A DNA stretch of 64,000 bases, taken from Papilionanthe hookeriana x Papilionanthe teres. Taxonomy: Eukaryota > Streptophyta > Magnoliopsida > Asparagales > Orchidaceae. The stretch spans positions 39,040,392 to 39,104,391 of the forward strand of contig CM040423.1 in assembly GCA_022702705.1 (NCBI GenBank), in the 5' to 3' direction. Numbering within the stretch: position 1 is the stretch's first letter; each line of letters starts with the position of its first letter. The notes under the pieces were generated by a model that saw only the letters and a list, made by a program, of their open reading frames with translations, was not told the origin of the DNA and ran no database searches. This document shows positions 28,001-43,000 of the stretch, in pieces. Both the position numbers and the translations under genes were made by a program.

Positions 28001-31000
28001 GATTGACCGGGTCAGCACTATGAAGTTTTTTTTATCTAGCAAGTATTTCAAGTGTCATGGGTATGGGCACATTGCAATGGATGAGGAGAAGGGCGACGAG
28101 CACCAATTTCTTGTAGATGTAGGTGAGATATTGTAGTTCAATTAGTTCTTCAAGCCTAACCTGAGACAAAGTAGTAATAGCTCAGGCATTTAATCTTGTG
28201 TACTTGTAATGTAAAGGGATGGTGTTTAGTCTCTTCATAGATGGAGACAGTAATAAGAATGTGATTTTTATCTAGATGATGGACAAATTGAGCTTCACCA
28301 TCCTAGCTATATTATATGATTTGATTAAAGAAAATAAATGAGATCAATGTTAACAAGCGGTGCTTGGTAGAGTTTTTCACGAGATAAACTCAGGAGCAGG
28401 CGTGGTGTGATATCATACCTGTGGACACTTGTCACATTTTGTTGGGTCCACCATCATAGTATGATACACTACTCTTTTATCAAAGATAAGAAACATATTA
28501 TTTTTCTTTCATTGTAAGAATCAACACCGATGAGGATTCAGACGGAGAGCTATAGTTTTATATATCATTTTTCTACAGGATATGAGAAAGGTGCTAGTGG
28601 GACTGAACTTAATGTTGTTGGACGCCAATGTGATAAAGCTGACATCTGACACAATGTCACCTCTATGGGAGGAGTTTTAGGAACTTCTGGTAGATAGCTT
28701 ATCACCCCTACATGAGAGTCATTATGCCATTGATCTCATACTAGTAATAGTGCTCCCCAACAAAACAATCTATCGAATGCTACTTGTAGAATATGAGAAA
28801 TTACAAAAGTAGATATAAGATTTGATGGTCAAAGGATTAGTTTGCAAGAGTATTAGTCCATGTGGTTTACCAACTTTGATTGTGCCTAAGAATGATGAAT
28901 CATGGATTGTGTATTGATAGAAGGTAAGTGAACAAGATTACCATTAGGTATTGATTTTTTATTCTAAAATTTGTTGATTTATTGGATCGGTTGAATTAAG
29001 CTATTATATTTTCAAGATTGATATGTACAGTGGTACTATCAAATTTGAATGGGACTCAGGAAAGAGTGGAAGACCATCTTTAAGATGTGAGATGGACTGT
29101 ATGAGTGGATGATCATGCCTTTTAGCTTGTCTAATGCCCCTAGCATCTTTATAAGGATGATGGGTTGGGTTTTGTCTTTATTGAAAAATTTGTGGTTATG
29201 TACTTCAAAGATATTTTGTTGCATAGTTGCTCAGAGGAAGAATATTTGCAGCATTTGCGATAGGTTTTTGATGTAATTTGATGTGAATAGTTGATGTTTA
29301 TCCAAAGAAATCTTGTGTTCTAACACTAGAGACATATTTTTTTTTTGGCTATATTATCTTAGTTATTGGCATTCACATGGACCTTGCTAAAAACGAGAAT
29401 TTGTGAAGTGGCTCATTTCATGCTCATCATTTAGGTGCATCATGTCCATAGAATGATTTTTTTTTCTAGGCAATTTATCTGAAATTTTAGCCTTAGAACA
29501 GCATCTTTGACAAAGCTTATCAACTCAGACAAATTTGCTTGGCTAGATGAAAAACATGTTAGTTTTGATGCTCTGAAGAACCAAGTTACACACGTTTTTG
29601 TTCTAGCTCTTCTAAATTTTGATTAGGTATTTTGGTTGAGTGTGCATTCATTGTGGAGATTGGAGCTATGTTGAGTTAATGTGAACACTCCATTGTCTTC
29701 ATTAGTAAGAAGCTAAAATTTTCAAATGAATGTATTCTATCTATGAAAATAATCTTTATGCCATTATGAGAGCTCTTAAACATTAGATTCGTTATTTACT
29801 GGCCAATAAATTCACCCTTTACACTAATGACAAGATACTTAAATTTTTTAAAGCTAGAATATGCTTAAGAGCAGACACGTTTTATGGGATAAATTTCTAT
29901 CTTCTTTTCATTTTGCTAAAACAAAAGTTGAGAGTCAAAATAAAGTAACTGATGCGTTTAATCATTGTCACTTGCTAATCTCTATTATGTAATTGAATAT
30001 AGTTGGTTTTGAAGTGTCGATAATGCATATGCCATTAACAAGGGTATCAAAGAGATTTGGGTTCGTTGTTAGGATAAAATGTATGAGTAGTTCCATTGAT
30101 CAGATGGTTACTTATTCAATCAAAACATACTATGTATTCTTAGAATTTTACTCAGGGAGAGCATTTTACAAGAGTGTCATAATGTCGGGATGACATGATA
30201 TTTTGGTAGGAACAAGACTTTTTCCTTAGAGAAAGATAATTTTAGTTGGCCTAGATTTGTACGGGATGTCGAAAGGCATGTCAGACGGTGTAAGGTATGT
30301 CATTTAACTAAGACTCGAGATGAGTTTATGGGCCTCTATAATCTGGTACTTGTTACAGAGTTTTTTTGGGTTTACATAGGCATGACCTTTGTTTTAGTTT
30401 GCCCTGGGCACAGTGAAGTAAAGACTTCATCATGATAGTGGTAGACCGTTTCTAAATGTTGTTTATCTTTATACCTTGCCTCAAGTTGATTGATGCTTCA
30501 TACATTGCGGAATTATACTTTAGGTTGATAATATGTTTTAATGGCTTGCCCATGATCATCAATGCAAATAGGGATGTGAAGTTCTTGAGACACTTTTGGA
30601 AAGATTTTATGGGATAAGTTAGGTAAAAAACTCATATTCAGTTCAACAATGATTGATGGGTAGATAGAATTGTTGAATTGCACTTTGATAAAATTTCTGA
30701 GATGTTTTTCGGGCAAAAATATTAATCAGTGGGACTTGATTCTTTTGCAAGTTAAATTTACTTATAATAGTTCACTATTCAGTTGATGGCTTACAATCCC
30801 TTTGAGATTGTATACAGGTGAAACTCTCTTATATCTTTGAAATTTCTAGCCACTGAGCTTAGTATGGATGTAGAGGCCAGAGTCAGAGAGATTCGGATTT
30901 GTACAGAGATAGACAAATATGTCCATGAAGGTTATGGTATTCGTGGAAAAAATTTTTGTGTGGATTAGACTGAAGGAAAGTTTTTATGTGCGTTCATTTG

Positions 31001-34000
31001 ATAAGCTTTGACCTAGAGCAGCCCATTTAGGATTTTTAAGAAGATAAATGACAATGCATATAAGACTGTTTTGTTAATGAGAATGCAAACAAGTATAATT
31101 TGCTTGAGTTACAACATATATGTTATCTTCAACAGCATTCATCTTTTGTCGTACTATGAGGATCCAAGTGTTTCCAATAAAGAAATCTGAGCCCCTACAA
31201 CCCGGGAGAATGATGTGGACGTCCCCCGCATCCATCCTACATGCACGCAAAAGGGGCCAAATTAGGTTTTCCGTTGCCGGTTCAGCTTTCCCAACACCCT
31301 AATGCTGGGCTGACCCTCTTAGGGCTCTATTTCCTTCATTAGTGTTATTATTAGGTTTATTTCGCTTGAGAATTATAAGTATGTTGTTTAGAATCTGGTT
31401 TTGACATTTTGGTGCTTTAATTAATGTAATTTGTAGATTATTTTCTCTATTTTCTCCAATTCGAAGTGTTCTAGCCTTTTCTCCTTCAAGTGGTGAGGCT
31501 TTATCTTCATTAGAATAGGTGATGGAACCTTCCGGCTTCCATAGTTGCTTCCCTAGCCGCCAGCCTTGCCCCTCGTTGCTGTTTTTCCACAATGACAGCC
31601 TGAACCGCCCCTTTCCTTTTATCCAAGCAGGTTTTTCTCAGTTTTTTTCTCTCTTCTTTCATCGTGCCCCAAATCCTCTATTGATCCTCACACACCATCT
31701 AGCAACTGTAGGTCTATGTCAAGAAGCCATATAAAGTATTGATGACTTTAGTGTAAATGTTTTAAAGTTTTTTTAACTAGTACAATTTCCGTCTAGATCA
31801 ATTGAACAATGAACTTCAACTAGGTAGTTAAGCTAGCAAACATATCTTCTGTTTTGATATTCCATATAGGCAATTCTATTATCAAATTTTTAGTGATGTT
31901 TTATTGAGGAGCTTTCTGTGTAGTCTACTCTCAAAATTTTGTGAGTTTGAATTATATAAATGCCATTGGGAAGCTACAAATTTTGGGACTAGTCTTATTG
32001 AGGTTTAAAAACAATGGCGGATTTTGCACTAATTTTCACTTCTTTTCACAGAAACAAAAAACCAGTGGGCACGAGATGATCCGGCCTTCATGGTGATTCT
32101 CTCTTTGTTCATGATTGTTGCTACTTCGGCTTATTGTGCCGCGTAAGTTTCTTATAAACGGGCCTGTTCACAGTTTTGGTATTTTAGTAGAGGTTATATT
32201 ATGTCTTAAAAATTTTGTAAATAGACCCATGTATTCCATTTATTTGCCTAATTTAATGTATCTTTTGGTTTTGTAGGTATGATGAAAGTTTTGGACATGC
32301 TGTCTTCACAGTAATTTTAGTGCTGTTTTTCCATTTCTTATTTTCTGGCATAGTTTTGGCAACTTCTTGTTGGTAAGAAATCGTATAAATATTTGCTATA
32401 TCTGTTATTATCAATTTGCTAAATAGGCAACATGAACAACCTTTCAGGATTTTTTCTCAGTATTTAAGCTGCGTTGCACTGGCAATGTTTATTTGTTCAA
32501 AATTTTATGAAAATTATTAATTAATATTAGATCTCAAAATGGTCTATTGACAATTTGCATGTGGCCAGTTTAGTATAAAATTAATAATTAGTAGTACGTT
32601 GCTTCAATTTAGCCCCTTGATTATATAAAATTGATAAAAAAATGATCTCTCATGTAGAAATTTTGGCATAAATATAATCCTTTTTTTTTTCCTTTGATTG
32701 TACAGAATTGTATCTAATTTTGTCCGTGTAATCATTTTAGATCAATTTGTAACTCAAGATGTTATTGTTTGAGTAGATCTAAACTTGAATTCAAGGAATG
32801 TAATTTTAGTAATAGTGGATCTAGTGGCGGAGTTGTAACAATGTGTGATCAAATCATTAAAAGGAGTGAACGCTTTAGATATGTCGGGTCTGTTGTTTAA
32901 AGTGGTGATGATATAAGCGGGGATGTTATTAATAGAATTTAAGTTGGATGGTTGAAGTAGAGGCATGTGTCAAGCCTATTGTGTGATAGAAAAGTACCGC
33001 TTAGACATATAGGAAAACTTTATAAGATGATGGTGATAGCAGCAATGCTTTATGGTGCAGAATGTTGGCCTCTGAAAAAGAAGCATAAAACTAAGTTAAG
33101 TGTTGTTGAGATGAGAATGCTTAGGTGGATGAGTGGCTTTACACTTAGAAACAAAATGCAAAACGAATATATCCATGAAAGTGTTGGTGTAGCTCCATTG
33201 ATAGACAAGATTAGAGAGAGTCGTTAGATGGTTTGTTCACATTAAATATTGACCATCTGATAATCCAGTTAGGAGAGTAGATGTTTTAGATTCGACTTAT
33301 GTTAAGATAAGTAGGGTAGACCTAAAAAGATTTGGGCATGTTGTGTAAAAAAATATCTTAATTTATTAGAATTAAATGAAAATATGACATTCGATAGGAC
33401 ACGATGGAGAAAAAGGAATCTGCAATCGACCCCACATAGTGAGATAAAAGCTTGTTTTTGTTGTTGTTTTAGGTCGAGGGATTAAATTGGAGAAATGTTT
33501 TATGCTAGGATTAGATCAGTTACACACTAATAGTCGGTGCATCGTTTTGAAATTTAACTCTTAATAATTAACAACCATGCCAAAAGAATAGCCATTGTTA
33601 AGTGGAATATCTTATTTATGTTATGTAACTATAGCTGACATCATACTTAAAACAATTGAAATTGTATCTTATTATGCTAAACTCCTTTAGACCAAATTGG
33701 GTGAATGGGAATATTGATGGTTCTTGTTGGCATCTCATTGAAATACTTATGACTTGCACTTGGATGCTTTTTTTAGGGACATTTAGATACATACCAACAT
33801 TTATACCACCCAAATTCTTCATATTTAACACCTAATTTTTAATTTTTACATTTATACCACCCAAGTCTTTCACATCACATAAAACATACCACCACTTTAA
33901 CTTTTAAATAGTAAAATATTTTTTAGGAATAGCTAAGGTGGTATGTATATAAAAATTGAAGTTTAGATGTTAGATATGTAATTACATAGGAATTGAGTGA

Positions 34001-37000
34001 TATGTATGTAAATTTTATTATTTTTTTTAATAGCTGATGTTTATGCAATTGTTTCTCATATTTATGCATTAATGATGTTTTCACCTTGCCTTGCTAAATG
34101 TTTACTCAAATCTTCGTGGCTGTCAAAAACTTGCTGGTATGTGATATAGGATTTGAAACATATTTTTTCACATAAATTAGGTCAAAGTAAATATTTTTCT
34201 TCAATAATCCAAAATAGCGCGAATACAAGGATAATCACCTGCAATTCGAGAGGTAGATGGTCTCTCCCTATTCCCATAATTAGAGAGGTAGAAAATCTTT
34301 CTTAAATCCTAACCTTAAGACTCTAAGACAACAATTCTCATGCATGCCCTAACCTGTAACATATTAACCATATTTATACTAAATAATAATAAATTACAGA
34401 AGATTAAATTGCATGTTGGCTAATAAAAACAAATTTGCCCTTAAATGCTAAATTCAACATTACTCTCCTCCCAAAAAGATATATTGCCCTAAAGGTGGGA
34501 AAAACTAGTGTTGGATCTAGTGGTATGATTCACACGGTTTGTCGTCATCTGACAATCCTTTCTATTTAATCGGAAATTCATAGTGACCCTTAAGAATTCG
34601 GATTATCATCTTGTGCACATCATTTGGTTGCATCCGAATCAGATTGTGCCTTGACTTCTAGTCGGTCTTTGAGAATATCACTGCCCCAAATAGCTCATCC
34701 CGTAGCTTATTGATTACCGGAACCCCTGTTAACTCCGTATCACGTAGTCGATCGGTCACCAAAATCTCTGTCAATTCTGTATCATATGTCTCTCCATCTC
34801 TGTCAATTTTGATCTTGCTTGCGTCCATTTATTCAAGCTATCCAAATGTTATGCTATTTCTTCCAAGTGTTCTCGTGCGAGTCCACTCCTGATTTCTTTG
34901 CTCGATCTCATAGCTCTCAATCCGCCTAATGTAGCGATGTTGCATTAATTTCGCTTAAGTTCTTCTAGTTGCTTCTGCTTAGCGTTCATTCTCGACGTCG
35001 TCATTCAATTTGTTGCGGTCGAAGGTGGTTTTGTGTGAAACTCCATGTTTTTTTTTTCATCATTTCTTCCGGGAACGTAAATCTTCTCTCAAACCCTTAA
35101 ATTTCATAATTGATTTTAGTCACGTTTCCACTAAGTTCTTCTCAGGAGCTTTTACTTCATTGATTGTAATTATTCCTAAGAATCCCTTGCCATTGTTATT
35201 TATTTTATTCCCTCATTATATATTTCCTATTTTTTTTATTATGTTTTGTTTCTTTCCTACTTGTTTTATTCTATTTTATTTCTTTCTTATTTACTTTATT
35301 CTATGTTAATTCTTTCCTTTATTATGTTTATTGTAAATACCTCACCTTCTATCAATAAAATTATGTTGCTCTATTCCAAACCTCAACATTATATCAGAGC
35401 CTAACCCTAGTCCAACAGCCTTTGACCAATTCTGGCGGTTCCAGCAACCGCACCTAATTGACGCCCTCCTCTGACTGTTTCAGCAGTCCTCTGGTTGTTC
35501 CCGCAATCATCTGGCTATTCCAGCTACAGATTTTACAGCCTTTCCAGCAGCCGTAGGTTTCTACAGACTTGCCAGCAACTGCAGGTTTGTACAGCCCTCT
35601 TCTGCCTTCCTAGTTTACCGACCTCTTCTGAATACCGCAGGCTTCTACAAGCGCTCTTTTGCCTTTCCAGCATCCGCATGTTCTTCTGTTTCCAGCAGCA
35701 GCCGCGGGTCTTCTCCTGTATCCAGTAGCAGCTGCAAATTTTTTCTCTCTTCTAGTTCACTTCAGTTGTATTCATCTGTTGTGACCCTACTGGAATTCAT
35801 CGATGTCTCAGAACCACAACATTTTCTTTGGCTCAATCGGAATTATGGTGGATTCATCCAACTCTGAACCACCTTTAGAAGGTGTTCTTGATTCCACCGG
35901 AGGATCAATCTCCAATTTCTACTCCCTTGCTGACCGGAGGATCTTAATCACAACTCATAAATTGAACGACAGTAACTTTCTCCAATAGTCCTGAGCAGTG
36001 TCCTTATTCATCAAAGTGCGTGGGAAATTTGGTTATCTCACAGGTATGGTTCACGAGCCTTCAAAGACTGACCCGACATCTGGAGCTTTGGAAGTGAAGA
36101 ATTTTATAGTCATGTCGTGGCTGATCAACTTGATGGAGGCTTCTTTTGGTCGATCATATATGTTCCTTCCTTCAGCTAGTGCCCTTTGGACGGTTGTTTC
36201 ATGGTATTTACTTAGATATAGGAAATTCTGACCATCATGTATCTAAGGAAATCTGGGAGGCAAAATAGGGTCAAGAATCGTGACCCGGTATTATAATTGA
36301 CCTTATTGCACTTTGGATGGAATGCAACCTATACTACAAGTACACTTGTGATTTTCCGGCCGATATATCCCTCTTCCAGAAGATTGTAGAAAAGGATCGT
36401 ATGTTTCAATTTCTAGCTAGTCTTAATAAAGACTTTGACTAAGTTCGGGGCCGTATTTTTTGTCGGGATACTCTTTCTTCCGTTCGCACAACCTTCACCA
36501 AAATTTGTTGGGAAGAAAGCAAGAGATTTGTCATGCTAGACACTCCTACTCCAGTCAAATCATCCGTCTTGATCTCAAAAAGTGCTCAGTACTCATCCAT
36601 GCTATCTCGGATCGGTCAACCCACTTGTGATTATTCTCACAAACCCAACGACACTTGGGACAATTGTTAGAAATTTTATGATAAGTCGACATATAAACCT
36701 TCAACCAAATCCTCAGCTTACGGTGACGTTCGAGCCTACCGCGACTCATACCCCGGACATCCCAGAATCCTCTGAATTCTTGAAAAACCAGATGGAACAA
36801 TTGATTAAACTTTTTAGAGTCAATCAAGTCTCTACGGGTTCATCGACCTCCCACGTCCGACAAGATACCCTTCTTATGGCTCTCACAATTTATTCCTCCT
36901 ATAATTCATAGATTATTGATTCAGGTGCCACGGATCACTTGACTGGATGTTCACAAGCTATCTCGACTAACTATCTGTGCTCTTTAAAAGATATCAGAAT

Positions 37001-40000
37001 TGTCGATGACTCTGGTAGTTCCATCGCTGGTAAAATATTAATTGTACTTACAACCGACCTAACTCTGGAGTTTGTTTTACATATTCCTTAGTTGCAATTT
37101 AATTTATTATCTGTCAGCAAGTTGATGAATAATATTGATTGCATTGCTAATTTCTCTTATGATGGTTGTGCTTTTTAGGATCCTCTTCCGGGGGATGATT
37201 GAAACTGCTAAGATGGTAGTTAGACTCTACTATTTTCAAGAGAAGAGCACGGAGAGTGAGACAAGCCTCTCAGGAGTTGTAGCTTATCTCGAGTCATTGA
37301 ATGTCCCATCATACTGTTGCATTGTTGTTTAGATTTTCTTAGTTTCTCATATTTAAAAAATTTGTATCTTTTGATGTTTTCCAATAAAATCTTTATGATG
37401 CAATTGTGAGGCATGTCAGCTAGTCAAACATCATCAGATTCATTATCCACCCCACCTTTACACAACTTCTGCTCCTTTCTCTCTCATTCACAATGAGCTA
37501 TAGAGACCCTCTTGCACTTCCAACTACACCAATAAACCGTAATTTTTTACTTTGATTGATTACCACACTCGGATGACGTGAGTCTACATTTTAAAAGACA
37601 AATCGGAGGTTGTTGTCACCTTTCAAAACTTCTCCATCTTCATTTTGACCAAATTCAAAACTTCTATTCAGATCTTTCGGATCGACAATGGACGTGAGCT
37701 TTTCAACTCTATTTTGGGTGAAGTCTTGGAGAGCAAGAGCATCTTTCACCATAGTGCGTGCACAGACACTCAATAAAAATGGGATAGCCGAGAGGAAAAA
37801 CTGTCACCTCTTCGATGTTGCTTGCTTCACTGTGTTTCAATCCAATGTCCCGAAACTGTTTTGGAACGATGTCATTCTCACTATCACCTATCTCATAAAT
37901 AGAGTCTCGTCTATAATTCATAATTTTCGAACCCTTTAGCCATCTTGATCTCCTGGTTCCCTGTCAATCGGGTCATATTCACATTAGACTCTGAGGATTT
38001 TGGGTGCACTTTCTTTTTTAAGAACATGTGCCTCCATTCAGGGTAAACTTGATCCTAGATCGATAAAATGTATCTTCCTTGGGTACTCCACTCAAAAGAG
38101 TATCGGTGTCTTGATCCTACCACTAACAAAATTAATGTGAGTGCTGATGTCTCCTTCTTGGAAAGTGTTATATATTTTCCTAGCCCGACCTCAAGTGAGG
38201 GGGAGCTTGGATTCTTAGACATTGTCCCTTATATCACTCCTATGAATGTTCCCCCCATTGTTCCTGCCATTGAGGAGTCATCTATTTCAATGAATTCACC
38301 AACCGGTGAGCCCCCTGGCCTGGTATGTGCATCATCACATCCATCCATTATCCGTGTCTACACTCAGCGTACCTGGTTCAATGCTCCTACTCTGGAACCC
38401 GCTACGTCCTTACAAAACCTTGACTCCACTCCGGGCGACATCCTCAACATGACCCTCCTCCACATGAGGAGGTGAGTTCTCCTAGTAACATATACAATTA
38501 GACATGCTCCCTCTATTCTATGATAAAATAGTCTCTTTCTGCAGTTTACCGCCAATCTACAGAGCTTTTGGTACTACCCTGATGGACCACCAGATCTCAG
38601 CTACTATTGGGGTTGCTCTTGTTGATCCAGCCTAGAAAACGGTAGTACTGGAGGAGATGAATGCTCTTCGGTGAAACTATACGGGAGACGTCGTTGATCT
38701 TCTTCAAAGTACGAAAGCTATGAAGTGTCGATGGATTTCAACCTCAAGTTCAACTCTGATTGATCCTTTGAATGCAACAAGGAATGATTGGTTGCCAAAG
38801 GGTACTCATAGACATACGGAGTTGACTATGAGAAGACATTTGTTATGGTGGCTAAGTTAAACACTATTCGGGTCCTGTTATCCCTTGCGATGAATTTTGA
38901 TTGGCCTTTAGTCCAACTAGATATCACGAATGTGTTCTGGAATGGGGAGCTTACATAAAATGTATATGTGTCACTCTTTCCTTACATTAACTCTACTGCC
39001 TCTAAAACGCAATTGTGCAGGTTGCGAAAGTCTCTCTATGGGCTAAAGCAGTCTTCAATGGCCTAGTTCGGCAAATTCAGAAAGGTGGTCATGGGCCATG
39101 GTTTTGCTCAGGCTCAATCGGATCATACTCTCTTCTTTCGACATTCCTCCAATGGCTAGGTAGTTATCCTTGTTGTCTATGTTGACGATATTGTTCTTAC
39201 AGGCAATGATCTCCCAACATTGGAGTCTTTGAAAAACATTCTTACTAAGTCATTTGAAATGAAGGACTTGGGATCTCTCTGGTACTTCTTAGGCCTATAA
39301 GCGGCTTGATCATGTCGGGGCATTTGCCTATCTTGGTGCAAATATGTGATTGATCTCTTGATAGAGAACCAACTTTTGTGCAAACCAGTGGTCATCCCTA
39401 TGGATTCCAATGAAAATTTATTTTACATTCCCAATGTCGTGTGTGTCAATAAGACTCACTACCAGCGTCTTTTATGGAAACTTATTTACCTCGCCCGAGT
39501 CAATTCATGCATAACCTCTATGAGCACTATCTCTAAGTTGTCCACCAAATTCTTTACTATTTAAATGGTACCTCAAGCTCAATTTTGCTTTCCTCTTGTC
39601 ATGACTCTCGATCCGTTGTTGTTTATACATATGTTGATTGGGTCGGGTCGGTTCATGATGGAAGTTCCACCTCAGGGTATTGCCCATTTGTATGGGGAAA
39701 TTTTGTCAAATGAAAAAGCAAAAAATAATCTGTGGCTTTCCGGTGCAGTGTTGAAGTTGAATTCCAACCCTTGTCTTTAAAGATATGTGAAGTGCTCTGG
39801 TTACACATCATGCTCCGTGAACTTAGTGCCTATTCGTATGCGATTCAGAATTGCGTTACACAGAAGCTTCGTTGCGAGGAAAGTTCGTATCTGTTCGTTT
39901 CAGTTCAATATGAAAAAAGCTGCATGGACGAACTTTTATCGTAAAAATTGACCAAACTGCCCCTGTTTGTTAAAACTGTTAAAAAATTGACCAAACTGCC

Positions 40001-43000
40001 CATGTTTGTTAAAACTGTTAAAAAATTTTAATATATTTATGTATATTGAGGTTTAATATACGCAAAACTTTTAAAAATATTATGTATTAATTATTCATAT
40101 GAATTAAATTGAAGTTTTATATACGTCTTTATATATATATTTTTAAATTTTTATAAAAATATTTAAAAGTATGATATTTTATATTTATATATATTTATAG
40201 GAGAAATTTAAAAGTTTAATTGATTTACTATTAAAATAATTTTGTAAATTTGTAAACATTGCTACTAAAATTAAAGCATGAAGTGATATAGATTGCAATA
40301 AACCGAACAGTAGAATTAAGCATGGAATGACACAACAATTTACGTGGTTCGGTCAAACTGACCTACATCCACGGGAAAGGAATCATATATCTTTGTTAAT
40401 GTTTGAGAAAGTAGATACATAGCTTCCAATTTACAATGAACCCTGGGAGATTCCCCATACCTTTCAACTATTTTACACACCAAACTGCAGGTTACACCCA
40501 TTTCAAACCGGTAGGAACACCCAACTCCCAAACTGCAGGTTACATCCAAACACCCAAACCGGCAGCAAAATCCAAGAACCAAACACCCAAACCAGCAGCA
40601 AAACCCAAACTGCAGGTAAAACAACTATGGGAACATTTTAGTAAAATGCAAGCATCATACTCCCAATAGCAAAGAGAGAGTTGTGTTATGTTAGCATAAC
40701 ACGAGTTTTGTAAACACTGAATAAAAAAAGCAGCAACCTTCACAAGTTTAAGAGCTATAATTCAATTGTTTCAGCCATGAAAGATAACCAACTTGTTACC
40801 ATGAATAAAAATCATTTTCAAAATGATGTTGATGCAGGCAAAGTCTACATGAAATGAGAAACAAATGGGTAAAGCTATAAAATGCATTGAAGATGCCTTC
40901 CATAGCATATTCCTCTTAGAAATCAAAATCATGACATATCAAATCTAGCAAGGGTAAAGCAATTGAGGATGCCTTCCTAGGCTACCTCTCATTTATCCTA
41001 TCGTTTTTTTAAAATTCATATATTTAGCATCCTCTGCGAATACCCTTCAGCACAGTGGAGTAATAAAATAAAGTAATTACTCATTAGGCACAGAGCATGA
41101 GTTTTTTATCTCACATATGTATTACCTCTACATTGTTACAGCCAAACACTTCAAACTGGCAGCAATGTACAAACTGTAGGTTACAACTCAAAATTGATTG
41201 GGATGATAACAGTTTTAACCCCTCCAAAACCTCAATTGAAAAAGTTAAGACAATCATCTACATTTGTTAAAATTTTTACATGCTTTCCATGAGAAATGCA
41301 AGAGGTTGTACATACATACCAAATAATTCTATGATCGCACATCAAACTTTCATAATTACATGCATAGCACTCCAATCTATGATGACACAACAAATATTAC
41401 TTTCTATGCAATGCCAAAGATGTATAATAGGGCAATGTGTAATAATAGGGCAATGTGTATAAGTGTTGAAGATGTCATGAAACCAAATAGAGCACAATTG
41501 CCCCCCAAATGATCCAAATAAAACCAAGTGCCTAAAATATTAGCCAATTCAGAACAAATCAAATGGCATACTGGTAAGAGAAACAATAATTGCTTTGAGA
41601 ATTCTAATTTATAATTGGAACTGAAGACCCACATGAGACATACACCTTGATTTTTAATTTATAGTTGAACTGAAGACATATACCTTGTAAACGATTCAAA
41701 ATAACAACTTAAGACATACACCGTGTAAACGATTCAAAATGACATACGCCTTGATTCTTATGCCAAATCAAAAAGAAAAAAAAGCCAAAGACAAAGCTAT
41801 CAAAAACTTAAAAAACCTACATTGCATTTTTGTTACCAATAAAAGACATGGCCAAGGCTTTTACTAAAATAATAACTCAAATTTTTGAGGATATCAAAAA
41901 CTTTAAAAACTTCTAAAACCAACATTGCATTTGTTTGATCTCACAAGCTTTCCCAAAGCAAAGCCAAATAGAACAACAGTAGATCGGGAGAGGAGAAGGG
42001 GGAAGGGATAACGGAGAAGGAGACACAAATATATGTGCTTCATAATGGAAATATTTCTGTGCTATGAAAATCACCGAAAAAATCCAACACATACATTCCA
42101 AATTATTGAGCCAAGGCCCTCTATAGTTTCAAGACATATTCCAAATGGGAATGCCTAATTCCAAAAGCTCCGTTAGAGGTGCAACAATAGGCCTAGTTAA
42201 AATTGAAACAAAAGATCTAGTTGCTTCAGTAGAAACAGTACATCGAGAAGAAATAATGACATACAGAAATAAAATGAAATGCATAAGCATGAGTTAATGT
42301 CATAAGGAATAGTTTCAAGATTCAGGGGAATTCATTCCCCAAATATATGTGTTTTAGTAGAAACAGTAGATCAAGAAGAAAGAGGAAGAGAAGGAGAACA
42401 GGAAGAGCTCCAAAAAAGCTAGAAGAGGTTGCCTTTAACTTCAACGACAAACACAGCTCCAAAAAAAGCACATCCAGAGCATAACAACACAGAAATTGCT
42501 CCAAAGAAAAAAAATTTTCTTACCCTACTTGTAAGATCTCGAGAGCACGAAGAGAAGGAGAAGAAAGAGGAAGGAAAGACGATCAGGAACCTTCACAGGT
42601 CGGAGAAGAGGAGGGGAGGAGAAAATCGCGTACCGGCAGGAACACCCAACTCCCAACTGCAGGTTTCGTAAAAGGGGGCAGCGGCGTAAAAGTGGCTTCT
42701 AGGAAGCTGGCAGCGGGCCTCTCCCATCTTTTCGCTTTTCGCTGGATTCTTGTCCCGCTGCGCGCAAAAAGCCGAACCAAACAAGAAACTTCGTGTTTAC
42801 TTCACTTCCCCCTGTCGCACCGCACCAAAAACGCCCATCCAAACAGGCCCTTAGTATGTCAACCTCCGTTTCGCTGCAACTATTATGTGATAATAAGACC
42901 TTCATCGGCATTGCTTATAATCCAGTTCAACATGATCGTACCAAACAAGTGGAGATTGACAGACACTTCATTAAGGAAAAGATCGAGTCCGAGGAAATGT

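Noticed and set aside
35010..35340. 99-aa hydrophobic ORF resembling a membrane protein
   Set aside because: Phe/Ile-rich translation of the T-rich LTR; the homologous LTR at 43128 does not keep the frame.
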